64,000 nucleotides of DNA, taken from NCBI RefSeq assembly GCF_017313265.1, contig NZ_JAFLQZ010000014.1, positions 89,522 to 153,521 of the forward strand, in the 5' to 3' direction. A program made the translations under genes and the position numbers. Positions 1-8,354 of this stretch are shown here, one piece after another. The notes beneath the pieces are model-generated. The model did not search any database. It saw only the letters and a list, made by a program, of their open reading frames with translations, and was not told the DNA's origin. This DNA is from Hymenobacter telluris (GTDB lineage: Bacteria; Bacteroidota; Bacteroidia; Cytophagales; Hymenobacteraceae). How positions within the stretch are numbered: the stretch's first letter is position 1; each line of letters opens with the position of its first letter.

Positions 1-1617
1 GTCCACTGTGTCGTAGAGGTACACGCGGGCAATGTCAATTTGCGTGGCCAATGCCTCCTCGCCTTTCTCGCCAGCTTCTTTCTCTACGCGCAGCAACACG
101 CTTTCCGCGGTGTAGACCTTGATGGCCATATCGGCAATGTTCATCAGCACTTCTTGCTCCTTAGCCAAGGAGTTCATGTACTTCTGAACAGCCGTGCCAG
201 CCACCATCAGAATGGCTTTTTTCAGCTTAGAAATGGTTTTCTTCTCGGCGGCGAATAATCCGGTTTCCTCTTCCAGGTTGAAGTCCGGAATAGCCATCAG
301 CTCCTGCTGCACGGCCTGGGCCGGTCCCATCAGGTCTAACTCGCCTTTCATGGCCTTCTTCAGGATCATGTCAACGGCCAGCATGCGGTTGATTTCGTTG
401 GTGCCCTCGAAGATGCGGTTGATGCGCGAATCCCGGTAAGCACGGTCCATGGGATAGTCGGCCGAGAAGCCGTAGCCACCGTACACCTGCACGCCTTCAT
501 CCACCACGTAGTCAAGTACTTCGGAGCCTTCCACTTTCAACATGGCGCATTCCACGGCAAACTCGCGGGCAGCACCCAACAGCGCTTCATTGTGGCTCTG
601 GCCTTTGGCCAGCAACTCCTGCTCCATGCGGGCAATGTCCATACCGGCGCGATAGATGGCCGATTCTACGGCGTAAATCCGCACGGCCTGCTGAGCCAGC
701 TTGTATTTGATGGCGCCGAACTTGCTGATGGGCAGCTTGAACTGCACCCGCTCGTTCGCATACTTGATGCTCAGCGTAGAAGCCATTTTGGTGGCACCCA
801 AGCAGGCCGCCGCCAGCTTGATGCGGCCAATGTTCAGGATGTTGAAAGCAATGAGGTGGCCTTTACCAATCTCGCCCAGCACCGCCGACTTCGGCACCTT
901 CACATCGGATAGGAATACCTGGCGAGTTGAAGAGCCTTTGATGCCCATCTTGTGCTCCTCGTTGCCAAGACTCAGACCGGGGGTGTCGCGCTCCACGATG
1001 AAGCCAGTGAACTTGTCGCCGTCTACCTGCGCAAACACAATGAATACGTCGGCGAAACCGCCGTTCGTAATCCACATTTTCTGCCCGTTCAGCACGTAAT
1101 ACTCGCCATCTTCGGTCGGAATGGCCTTGGTTTTGGCACCCAACGCATCGGAGCCGGAACCGGGCTCGGTGAGGCAATAGGCCCCCATCAACTCGCCGTT
1201 GGTGAGGCCGGGCAGGTACTTATTTTTCTGCTCGTCGTTGCCGAAGTAGAGGATGGGCAGCATGGCAATGCCGGTGTGCGCCGCAAAGGCCACCGGGAAC
1301 GAGTGGCCGCCGCCCACGCCTTCCGTCACGCGCAAGGAAGTAGTGAAGTCCATGTCCAGCCCGCCGTACTGCTCCGGAATGCTTACTCCGAACAGCCCCA
1401 GCTGGCCCGCTTTTTCCATCAGGCCGCGCATCAACCCTTCTTCGTGGTTGTCGAGGCGCTCCAGAAGAGGCTGCACTTCTTTCTCCACGAATTCCAGCGC
1501 GGTCTGGTGCATCATGTTCTGCTCTTCCGAAAAATCGGCGGGGGTGAATACGTCTTGCGCGTCGGTTTCCTTGATGATGAACTCGCCGCCTTTCACAAGC
1601 TTGTTGGTTACTTCCAT
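1..1617 (-). CDS. fadE: Long-form acyl-CoA dehydrogenase (FadE-like), 3' end beyond the window
   Basis: FAD-dependent oxidation of acyl-CoA to trans-2-enoyl-CoA, the first step of beta-oxidation, in the cytoplasm. 539 codons are visible from the ATG at 1617 and the frame is still open at base 1, so the C-terminus is missing; long-form members have about 600 residues. The family signature YCLTEPGSGSD lies near residues 147-157 and a second, FEGTNEINR, near 401-409; its Glu (about 402) is at the catalytic-base position of long-chain enzymes. It is the last visible gene after fadN- and fadA-like genes on the same strand, the gene order of the Bacillus fadNAE operon. A thiolase terminator (1762-1800) precedes it, and its own leader carries palindromes shared with the marR promoter, so it is probably transcribed from its own regulated promoter. 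Confidence 0.93.
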   Translation of the reverse strand, partial: MEVTNKLVKGGEFIIKETDAQDVFTPADFSEEQNMMHQTALEFVEKEVQPLLERLDNHEEGLMRGLMEKAGQLGLFGVSIPEQYGGLDMDFTTSLRVTEGVGGGHSFPVAFAAHTGIAMLPILYFGNDEQKNKYLPGLTNGELMGAYCLTEPGSGSDALGAKTKAIPTEDGEYYVLNGQKMWITNGGFADVFIVFAQVDGDKFTGFIVERDTPGLSLGNEEHKMGIKGSSTRQVFLSDVKVPKSAVLGEIGKGHLIAFNILNIGRIKLAAACLGATKMASTLSIKYANERVQFKLPISKFGAIKYKLAQQAVRIYAVESAIYRAGMDIARMEQELLAKGQSHNEALLGAAREFAVECAMLKVEGSEVLDYVVDEGVQVYGGYGFSADYPMDRAYRDSRINRIFEGTNEINRMLAVDMILKKAMKGELDLMGPAQAVQQELMAIPDFNLEEETGLFAAEKKTISKLKKAILMVAGTAVQKYMNSLAKEQEVLMNIADMAIKVYTAESVLLRVEKEAGEKGEEALATQIDIARVYLYDTVD

Positions 1618-1669
1618 GACCGTGAGTGAGGTGTTGATGTGAGAGGTTATATCGAAATAAGAGGCGAAC

Positions 1670-1687
1670 TACTCGGCAAGCCGAGTA
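1670..1687. promoter_or_regulatory. Perfect palindrome in the fadE leader, candidate MarR operator
   Basis: TACTCGGCAAGCCGAGTA is an 8-bp perfect inverted repeat around AA. It lies 53 bases upstream of the fadE ATG. Its half-site GCCGAGTA occurs again at 1749-1756, joined to TATGCTTGC, which is also found in the marR promoter. The operator role is inferred. Confidence 0.5.
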
Positions 1688-1723
1688 TTATAGGCCAGAG
1701 CAGCCCGCTGTTTTGTTGTACCG

Positions 1724-1750
1724 AAAGATACAAAAATTTGTTATGCTTGC
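1724..1750 (-). promoter_or_regulatory. fadE promoter block shared with marR
   Basis: These 27 bases match 6240-6266 in front of marR at 24 positions. On the minus strand the block runs from GCAAGCATAAC down to a -7-like TATCTTTC (1723-1730), one base short of TAnnTTTG. Both blocks lie upstream of minus-strand genes in the same orientation, which suggests co-regulation rather than chance. Confidence 0.55.
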
Positions 1751-1761
1751 CGAGTATTTAA

Positions 1762-1800
1762 CGAAAAGAAAACCCCGTTTGGTTCGGGGGTTTCTTTTCG
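1762..1800 (-). terminator. Terminator after the thiolase gene
   Basis: An inverted repeat with arms reading CGAAAAGAAA-CCCC and GGGG-TTTCTTTTCG starts 9 bases past the thiolase stop codon. It separates fadA from the fadE promoter. Confidence 0.75.
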
Positions 1801-1809
1801 TTGAAAAGA

Positions 1810-2988
1810 TTACTTCAGCAGCTCGTAGATACCCGCTACGCCTTGGCCACCGCCTACGCAGGCGGTTACCATGCCGTACTTCTGGCCCCGGGCACGCAAC
1901 TCGTGGAATAGCTGGATGCTGAGCTTGGCACCGGAACAGCCCAGCGGATGGCCCAGCGCAATAGCACCGCCATTCACGTTGAGCTTACTTTCGTCAATGT
2001 CCAATTCCCGGGTAATGGCAATCGACTGCGACGCAAAGGCCTCGTTCAGCTCAATCAGGTCAATATCTTGGAGCTTCATACCGGCCTGCTTCAGCGCCTT
2101 CGGAATAGCCTTGATGGGGCCCATGCCCATGATGCGCGGGTCGATGCCTTCGGTGGCGTAAGTAATCATGCGGGCAATGGGCTCCAGGTTCAGCTCCTTC
2201 ACCATGCGCTCCGACATTACCAGCACGAAAGCCGCGCCGTCGGAAGTCTGCGACGAGTTGCCAGCCGTTACCGAGCCATTGGCAGCGAATACCGGCCGCA
2301 ATTTGGCCAGCGCCTCCAGCGAGGTATCGGCGCGGGGGCCTTCGTCGGTATCCACTACGAAGGAGCGGTTTTTCTTTTTGCCGGTGGCCTGGTCGAGGTA
2401 GGTTTCCTCTACCGTGATGGGCACAATCTGCTCTTTGAACTTGCCTGCTTGAATAGCCTTAATAGCCTTCTGATGCGAGTTATACGCAAACTGGTCTTGG
2501 TCCTCACGCGACACTTTGTAGTCCTGCGCTACGGCTTCGGCGGTGAGGCCCATACCGAGGTAGTAGTCGGGGTGCTCTTTGGCGAGCTTGTAATTAGGCA
2601 CGGTTTTCCAGCCGACGGTGGGCACCATGCTCATGCTCTCGGTACCACCGGCCACAATACAGTCGGCCATACCGGCCGTGATTTTGCTGGCCGCCATGGC
2701 AATGGTTTCCACACCAGAACCGCAATAACGATTCACGATGAGGCCTGATACGTTCATGGGCAAGGCCAACAGCGAAATCAGCCGGCCCATTTGCAGGCCT
2801 TGCTCGGCTTCTGGCACGGCGTTGCCCACCATCACGTCGTCGATGCGGGTGGGGTCGAGTTGAGGCACGGAGGCCACTAGGTGCTTGATGACGTCGGCGG
2901 CGAGGTCATCGGGGCGGGTGAAGCGGAAACCGCCGCGGTTGGCTTTGCCAACGGCCGTACGGTAGCCAGCTACGATATATGCATTCAT
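1810..2988 (-). CDS. fadA: Acetyl-CoA acyltransferase (thiolase, FadA-like)
   Basis: Thiolytic cleavage of 3-ketoacyl-CoA into acetyl-CoA and a shortened acyl-CoA, closing each round of beta-oxidation. 392 residues, the usual thiolase length. The nucleophilic Cys is in NRYCGSG (about residue 89), the catalytic His in GHPLG (about 347) and the second Cys in ACVGGGQG (about 377); the C-terminal GGGQG loop is intact. The ATG at 2988 gives a typical N-terminus (MNAYIVAGYRTAVGK). It follows the fadN-like gene after 178 bases that hold a long hairpin repeat. A biosynthetic acetoacetyl-CoA thiolase is the alternative, but the neighbours favour beta-oxidation. Confidence 0.95.
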   Translation of the reverse strand: MNAYIVAGYRTAVGKANRGGFRFTRPDDLAADVIKHLVASVPQLDPTRIDDVMVGNAVPEAEQGLQMGRLISLLALPMNVSGLIVNRYCGSGVETIAMAASKITAGMADCIVAGGTESMSMVPTVGWKTVPNYKLAKEHPDYYLGMGLTAEAVAQDYKVSREDQDQFAYNSHQKAIKAIQAGKFKEQIVPITVEETYLDQATGKKKNRSFVVDTDEGPRADTSLEALAKLRPVFAANGSVTAGNSSQTSDGAAFVLVMSERMVKELNLEPIARMITYATEGIDPRIMGMGPIKAIPKALKQAGMKLQDIDLIELNEAFASQSIAITRELDIDESKLNVNGGAIALGHPLGCSGAKLSIQLFHELRARGQKYGMVTACVGGGQGVAGIYELLK

Positions 2989-3031
2989 GGTTTTGAGTCT
3001 TAGAGAAGGTGGGGAAGTAGAGGTTGGCTAG

Positions 3032-3152
3032 CTCCCCTCCTTAGAAAGGAGGGGTTGGGGGTGGTTGACTGGTTGAACGATGGTTAGAATTAGCTCTAAT
3101 ATTGTTCTGACGTCATTCAACCACCCCTAGCCCCTCCTTTCCAAGGAGGGGA
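3032..3152. repeat. Long nested inverted repeat, GGAGGGG family
   Basis: Arms 3032-3068 and 3117-3152 pair over about 36 bases with three mismatches across a 48-base loop. Each arm also holds its own small palindrome (CCCCTCCTT...AAGGAGGGG). It lies just past the fadN-like stop codon (3167). The same family recurs at 61142-61269, including the shared GGGGAACTAGTTT. Confidence 0.8.
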
Positions 3153-3166
3153 ACTAGTTTTTAGCT

Positions 3167-5575
3167 CTAGTTTCTCAAGGGTTTGCCGGTGGTCAGGATG
3201 CTCTGAATCCGCTCCAGCGTTTTCCGCTCGCCGGTGAGGCTGAGGAAGGCTTCGCGCTCCAGGTCCAGCAGGTACTGCTCCGATACTTCGGTGGGGCTGC
3301 TCAGGTCGCCGCCGCACATGATGTAGGCCAGCTTGTTGGCAATCTTCACGTCGTGGTCGGAGATGTAGCGGCCTTCCTTCATGGCGTGCACGCCGGTCAG
3401 GAACATGCCGAGGGCGCCTTTGCCTTGCACCTTGATGTTGGTTTTCTGCACGGGCTGCGTGTAGCCATCCTCGGCCAGTTCAATGGCTGCGGCTTTGGCT
3501 TGCGCAATGACGCGGTTGCTGTTCACCACTACCTCGTCGCCGCGGCGCAGGAAGCCTAAGTCGAAAGCTTCAGCAGCGGACGTCGAAACTTTGGCGGTGC
3601 TGATGGTCATGAAGGTGTTGCGGAGCAAATTGTACTCAGGCTCGCCTTCTTCGTACTTGGCCGCGGTGCGCAAGGTCATTTCCTTGGTGCCGCCGCCGCC
3701 TGGAATCAGGCCTACGCCGAATTCCACGAGGCCCATGTAGGTTTCCGCCGCTGCCACTACCCGGTCGCAGTGCAGGTTCAACTCGCAGCCACCCCCCAGG
3801 GCGAGGCCGTGCGGGGCACCTACCACCGGAATGCTGCTGTAGCGCATACGCATCATGGCCTGCTGGAACTGGGCAATCATCAGGTTCAGCTCGTCGTACT
3901 CCTGATCCAGCGCGAACATGTACACGAGGCCTAGGTTGGCCCCGGCCGAGAAGTTCGGGGCGTCGTTGCCGACTACCAGACCGCGGAAGTCCTTTTCGGC
4001 CAGTTCCACGCCTTTCAGCAAACCCTGAATTACGTCGGAGCCCAGCGCATTCATCTTGCTGTGGAACTCCACGTTCAGGATACCGTCGCCGAGGTCGAGC
4101 ACCGAAGCACCGGCGTTTTTCCATACCACTTTGCCCGTGGCGCGCAGGTTGTCGAGGATGATGAAGTTTTCTACCCCCGGAATGGCTTTGTAGGCCTTGC
4201 TTTCGATATCGTAGAACTGCTTCACGCCCTGCTCGCTCACCTTATAGAAGCTGGTATGGCCGGCCGCCAGCATTTCCTGCACCCAGGGAGCTACGGTTTT
4301 ACCCTCAGCCTGCGCCAGTTCCAGACCTTTCTGGACGCCCAGGGCATCCCAGGTTTCAAACGGACCCATTTCCCAGCCGAAGCCGGCGCGCAGGGCGTCG
4401 TCAATCTTGTAGAGCGAGTCGGTGATTTCCGGAATCCGGTTGCTCACGTAGGCGAACAGGCCCGCGAAGGTCTTGCGGTAGAAGTCGGCGGCCTTGTCTT
4501 TGCCGGCTACCAGCACTTTGAAACGGTCTGCCAGCTTCTCGATGGGCTTGGTGGTTTCCAGGGTGGCAAACTTCACCTTAGCGCTGGGCTTGTATTCCAG
4601 CGTAGCAAGGTCAAGCGCCTGGATTTCCGATTTGCCACCTTCGCCCCGTACTTTTTTGTAGAAGCCCTGGCCGGTTTTGTCGCCCAGCCACTTGTTCTCG
4701 GCCATCTTCTTGATGAAGTCGGGCAGCTGGAACACGGCCTTGGCTTCGTCGTTCGGCAGGTTTTGAGCGAGGCCGTTGGCTACGTTAATCATCGTATCCA
4801 AGCCTACCACGTCGGAGGTGCGGAACGTGGCCGACTTGGCGTGCCCGATAACCGGACCGGTGAGCTTGTCCACTTCCTCTACCGACAGGCCTAGCTGGCT
4901 CATCACCTGCACCACGTCCATGATGGCGAAAACGCCCACGCGGTTGGCAATGAAAGCGGGCGTGTCCTTGGCCAGTACGGTGGTTTTGCCCAGGTACAGG
5001 TCGCCGTAGTGCATCAGGAAATCAACAATGGCCGGATCAGTGTCCGGACTCGGGATGATTTCGAGCAGCTTCAGGTAGCGCGGCGGGTTGAAGAAGTGGG
5101 TGCCGCAGAAATACTTCTTGAAGTCGTCGGAGCGGCCCTCCGTCATCATGTGAATCGGGATGCCGCTGGTATTCGAGGTGATGAGCGTGCCGGGCTTACG
5201 GTACTGCTCTACTCGCTCGAATAAGCTCTTCTTGATATCGAGGCGCTCCACTACTACCTCAATCGTCCAGTCGCAGCCGGCAATATCCTTGAGGTTGTCG
5301 TCGAAGTTACCGGTCTTGATGCGCGAGACGTCGGTTTTGCGGTAGAGCGGCGAGGGGTTGGCTGCTACCGCCGCCTGCAACGAACTGTTCACGATGCGGT
5401 TCTTCACCGCCGGATTGTCGAGCTTCAGGCCTTTAGACTCTTCCGCGGGCAACAGTTCTTTGGGCGCAATATCGAGCAGCAATACCTGCACCCCGATGTT
5501 GGCAAAGTGGCACGCAATGCGCGAGCCCATCACACCGGAGCCCAGCACGGCTACTTTTTTGATGGTACGATTCAT
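3167..5575 (-). CDS. fadN: 3-hydroxyacyl-CoA dehydrogenase / enoyl-CoA hydratase, FadN order
   Basis: Bifunctional beta-oxidation enzyme: hydrates trans-2-enoyl-CoA and oxidises 3-hydroxyacyl-CoA with NAD. 802 residues. The N-terminal dehydrogenase half opens with the Rossmann motif VLGSGVMGS (about residues 10-18) and carries HFFNPPRY (about 160). The crotonase half is C-terminal, with the CoA-binding loop NFSAGANLG near 542 and the oxyanion region GLALGGGCEL and GLIPGGGG further on. This order is the reverse of E. coli FadB and matches Bacillus FadN. With the thiolase and acyl-CoA dehydrogenase downstream it forms a fadN-fadA-fadE block. The first ATG (5575) directly precedes the Rossmann fold, so the start is secure. 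Confidence 0.95.
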   Translation of the reverse strand: MNRTIKKVAVLGSGVMGSRIACHFANIGVQVLLLDIAPKELLPAEESKGLKLDNPAVKNRIVNSSLQAAVAANPSPLYRKTDVSRIKTGNFDDNLKDIAGCDWTIEVVVERLDIKKSLFERVEQYRKPGTLITSNTSGIPIHMMTEGRSDDFKKYFCGTHFFNPPRYLKLLEIIPSPDTDPAIVDFLMHYGDLYLGKTTVLAKDTPAFIANRVGVFAIMDVVQVMSQLGLSVEEVDKLTGPVIGHAKSATFRTSDVVGLDTMINVANGLAQNLPNDEAKAVFQLPDFIKKMAENKWLGDKTGQGFYKKVRGEGGKSEIQALDLATLEYKPSAKVKFATLETTKPIEKLADRFKVLVAGKDKAADFYRKTFAGLFAYVSNRIPEITDSLYKIDDALRAGFGWEMGPFETWDALGVQKGLELAQAEGKTVAPWVQEMLAAGHTSFYKVSEQGVKQFYDIESKAYKAIPGVENFIILDNLRATGKVVWKNAGASVLDLGDGILNVEFHSKMNALGSDVIQGLLKGVELAEKDFRGLVVGNDAPNFSAGANLGLVYMFALDQEYDELNLMIAQFQQAMMRMRYSSIPVVGAPHGLALGGGCELNLHCDRVVAAAETYMGLVEFGVGLIPGGGGTKEMTLRTAAKYEEGEPEYNLLRNTFMTISTAKVSTSAAEAFDLGFLRRGDEVVVNSNRVIAQAKAAAIELAEDGYTQPVQKTNIKVQGKGALGMFLTGVHAMKEGRYISDHDVKIANKLAYIMCGGDLSSPTEVSEQYLLDLEREAFLSLTGERKTLERIQSILTTGKPLRN

Positions 5576-5740
5576 TCGTGGGTGAATATGAGTGGGAAAG
5601 TTTTTAAGCGGTTAGGACCAACTGAAGACTAATAGTTTTCATAAAAAGTACTCGTCATGCAGCGCTTATAGAAGCACAATGAGACCTTGGTTGTTCGGTG
5701 TGGCGCGTTACTGAAACGTGAGGGCAGCCAACCCGTTAGG

Positions 5741-6217
5741 TTAGGCCGGCGACTCAGAACGCAGAGGCTTCAGCACGAAATCATCGAAAAGGGTTTTGCC
5801 CTCAATCATGCCCGTAATCTGCCCCACTACTTTAAAGAACACGTCGAGCTGGTTTTGCGGGATTTTCTCGCGCACTTTCTGGTTGAAATGGCGTACCGTT
5901 TGGCGAGAAATTTCCTTGCCGCGCAAGCCTTCTTCGGTCAGGAAAATGCGCACCGAGCGTTTGTCCTGGGTATCAGCCTGCTTATAGATGAGGCCTTTCT
6001 CCTCCATGCTCCGCAGGATACGGGTGAGGCTGCGAGTTTCAAGGCCCAGCAGTGGGGCTATTTTAGTGGCAGGGGTACCGTTTTCCTGGTCGATGTTCAG
6101 CAGCACGAAGCCGATGCTCGTGGTGATGTCATACTTGCCAGCTTGGGTGTTGTACATGCGCGAAATGGCATGCCAAGCGACTTTGATGTTATAATCGACG
6201 GTTTCTTCAGGTTTCAT
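5741..6217 (-). CDS. MarR-family transcriptional regulator
   Basis: A dimeric winged-helix DNA-binding protein of 158 residues from the ATG at 6217; an ATG at 6232 would add five residues. The recognition helix lies around ATKIAPLLGLETRSLTRILRS and the wing around the DKRSVRIFLT stretch, as in MarR proteins. It sits between the acyl-CoA ligase and the fadN gene on the same strand, so control of fatty-acid degradation is the natural guess. Its promoter holds two palindromes, and the block around them recurs in front of fadE. An acyl-CoA as effector is inference only; Bacillus uses a TetR-type FadR for the equivalent operon. Confidence 0.9.
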   Translation of the reverse strand: MKPEETVDYNIKVAWHAISRMYNTQAGKYDITTSIGFVLLNIDQENGTPATKIAPLLGLETRSLTRILRSMEEKGLIYKQADTQDKRSVRIFLTEEGLRGKEISRQTVRHFNQKVREKIPQNQLDVFFKVVGQITGMIEGKTLFDDFVLKPLRSESPA

Positions 6218-6239
6218 GGTTGGGAGCAGCAAGTCCGGT

Positions 6240-6269
6240 AAACATACAGAAATATGTTATGCTTGCATA
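6240..6269 (-). promoter_or_regulatory. marR promoter with two palindromes
   Basis: AACATA (6241-6246) and TATGTT (6253-6258) form one inverted repeat, and TATGCTTGCATA (6258-6269) a second. On the minus strand a -7-like TATGTTTA (6239-6246) follows. 6240-6266 matches the fadE promoter at 24 of 27 positions. Autoregulation by the MarR protein is the simplest reading. Confidence 0.55.
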
Positions 6270-6329
6270 CTAAGTTACAAGAAAAATGTTTTGTCCCGCT
6301 CGCGCTACTCATCTAACTTATTACAACCA

Positions 6330-6366
6330 AAACGGCCCTACTTTCCAACAAAAAGTAGGGCCGTTT
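6330..6366 (-). terminator. Terminator after the acyl-CoA ligase
   Basis: Perfect 15-bp arms (AAACGGCCCTACTTT at 6330-6344 and its complement at 6352-6366) with a 7-base loop, seven bases past the ligase stop codon. It separates the ligase transcript from marR. Confidence 0.8.
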
Positions 6367-6372
6367 CCGATG

Positions 6373-8154
6373 TTAGCGCCGTTCAGCCTGATGATAGAGG
6401 CTCTCGATTAACTCTTTGTTGTTTTCGGTGATAACCTTGCGTTTGACCTTCATGGTCGGGGTCATTTCGCCGGTATCTACGGTCCAAAGCTTAGGCAGCA
6501 GCGCAATTTTCTTCACCTGCTCCCACTGCGCAAAGCTGTTGTTGTACTTGTGCACTAAGTCTTCGTACATCTTCACCACTTTCTCGTTTTTCACGAGGTC
6601 TTCCGTGGAGCCATTGCTGTCTACCCCGTTGCGCTTGCACCAGCCTTTCAGCTCGTCGAAGGCAGGAATTACAAGGGCGGAAGCGAATTTCTGCCCGTCG
6701 CCAACCACCATGCACTGCTCTACCAGCGGCGACTCTTTGATTTTGCTTTCGAGTACCTGCGGGGCAATGTATTTGCCGCCCGAGGTCTTGAACATTTCCT
6801 TTTTACGGTCGGTGATTTTCAAGAACTTACCGTCCACAATCTCGCCGATGTCGCCAGTATGGAACCAGCCTTCTTCGTCGAACTCCTTGGCCGTTAGCTC
6901 GGGGTTGTTGTAGTAGCCCTTCATTACCGACTCCGATTTGGTAAGAATTTCGCCGTCCTTGGCAATTTTCACTTCGGTGTTATCAATAATGGGGCCTACG
7001 GTGCCAATCATGTTGTTTTCGGGCTCGTAGCCGCCCACGGCAATTACCGGTGAGGTTTCGGTGAGGCCGTAGCCTTCCATCACCCGAATGCCGCCGGCCC
7101 AGAACACCCGCGCTAAGCGAGGCTGCAACGCCCCACCACCGCTTACAATGCAGCGCAGGTTACCGCCTAGTGCCTCACGCCATTTGCTGAAGATGAGCTT
7201 GTTGGCCAGCGCCAGTTGGGTGTTGTACAGGAAACCGTTGTCTTTTTGGTTGTCGTACTTCAAACCCAGGTCCAGGGCCCAGAAAAACAGGCTTTTCTTG
7301 ATGCCCGTTTGCTCGTGGCCTTTCGCTACAATCTTGTCGTACACCTTTTCCAGCAGGCGCGGCACGGTGGTGAAGATTTCGGGCTTCACCTCGCGTAGGT
7401 TCTCGGCAATGGTTTCCATGCTCTCGGCGTAATAAATGCTTACGCCGTTGATGAGGTAGATATAGGTTACCATCCGCTCGAAAATGTGGCACAACGGCAG
7501 GAAACTCAACGCCTTATCTTCCTTCGTGACGGGCACGAAGCGTTGCGCGTTGCGGCAGTTACTGAGGATGTTGTTGTGGCTCAGCATCACGCCTTTGGGC
7601 TTACCGGTAGTACCGCTGGTGTAGATGAGCGTCAGTAGGTCGTCGGGCTGCACGGCGGCTTTCAGGGGCTCCAGGTCGGCGGGGTTGCCTTGCTTGCCGA
7701 GCTCCAGCAACTCCGAGAAGTGCCGGGCTCCTTCCACTTTATCGAAAGTGAATACATTCTGAGCCGGAATATCCATGCCCTGAATGGCTTCAAGCACCTT
7801 CTCCAGCAGCTTTTTATCGGATACAAAAACGGCTTTCACGCCGGCATCAGCGAAGATATACTTGTAATCTTCCACCGTAATGCTCGGGTACATGGGCACG
7901 CTGGTAGCGCCCAGCTGTGCAATTCCAAAGTCGGCGAACATCCACTCGGGGCGGTTCATGGAGATGATAGCCACCTTGTCGTCTTTCCCAACCCCGAGGC
8001 TCCGTAGGCCCAAACTGACCCGATTAGCTTGTTCCACCACGGTATCGGTGCTGATGGGCACGTATTTACCATCTATTTTGGCGGCGAAACAGTTAGGCTT
8101 GTTGTACTTCTGTTGCAGTTGCGTTAGTACATCGAAGGAACGACGAATGTCCAT
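6373..8154 (-). CDS. Long-chain fatty-acid-CoA ligase (AMP-forming)
   Basis: Activates fatty acids to acyl-CoA through an acyl-adenylate, feeding the beta-oxidation genes next door. 593 residues from the ATG at 8154. The open frame extends to 8232, but those extra 26 residues are Cys/Pro-rich and unlike the family, whose members begin near RRSFDVLTQ. The AMP-binding motif YTSGTTGKPKGV lies near residue 180, then the GYGLTETSP motif and WFHTGDIGE, and the adenylation-domain hinge DRKKEMFKTSGGKY. Same strand as marR and fadN, but set off by a strong terminator, so it is probably its own transcript. Confidence 0.95.
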   Translation of the reverse strand: MDIRRSFDVLTQLQQKYNKPNCFAAKIDGKYVPISTDTVVEQANRVSLGLRSLGVGKDDKVAIISMNRPEWMFADFGIAQLGATSVPMYPSITVEDYKYIFADAGVKAVFVSDKKLLEKVLEAIQGMDIPAQNVFTFDKVEGARHFSELLELGKQGNPADLEPLKAAVQPDDLLTLIYTSGTTGKPKGVMLSHNNILSNCRNAQRFVPVTKEDKALSFLPLCHIFERMVTYIYLINGVSIYYAESMETIAENLREVKPEIFTTVPRLLEKVYDKIVAKGHEQTGIKKSLFFWALDLGLKYDNQKDNGFLYNTQLALANKLIFSKWREALGGNLRCIVSGGGALQPRLARVFWAGGIRVMEGYGLTETSPVIAVGGYEPENNMIGTVGPIIDNTEVKIAKDGEILTKSESVMKGYYNNPELTAKEFDEEGWFHTGDIGEIVDGKFLKITDRKKEMFKTSGGKYIAPQVLESKIKESPLVEQCMVVGDGQKFASALVIPAFDELKGWCKRNGVDSNGSTEDLVKNEKVVKMYEDLVHKYNNSFAQWEQVKKIALLPKLWTVDTGEMTPTMKVKRKVITENNKELIESLYHQAERR

Positions 8155-8321
8155 GAGATAGGGCAGGATTGGGGTAGGCAGAGAAGGGCAGGTTCCGAAA
8201 CAGGCGTGCGCATAGCAGCCACGCAGGAACAACTGCCTTAAATAACCACTTTTTTTTCTTGTAAAGTTTAGCTTCCGGTCTACTCATACGTGCTAAGTGT
8301 GGCGTATGGCGGCATTTACTG

Positions 8322-8329
8322 TAGCTTTG
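8322..8329 (+). promoter_or_regulatory. -7 element of the arginase-like gene
   Basis: TAGCTTTG fits the Bacteroidota TAnnTTTG element and lies 25 bases before the ATG at 8355. No clear TTTG at -33 is seen. Confidence 0.5.
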
Positions 8330-8354
8330 TTGCAGTTCGCACTGTTCGCGCCCG

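Noticed and set aside
1948..2748. 266-residue open frame on the plus strand over the thiolase gene
   Set aside because: Shadow of fadA; composition is typical of antisense reading (His- and Gly-rich).
3117..3317. Small minus-strand frame ending in a SSPPWKGGARGG-type sequence
   Set aside because: It is the translation of the long repeat plus the wrong frame of fadN, not a gene.
4061..4894. 277-residue open frame on the plus strand inside the fadN gene
   Set aside because: It lies antisense to a well-supported 802-residue enzyme and has no motif; GC-rich codons opposite real genes give such frames.
5576..5740. tRNA or small RNA between fadN and marR
   Set aside because: No cloverleaf or terminator-like stem is found; it is probably only the fadN leader.
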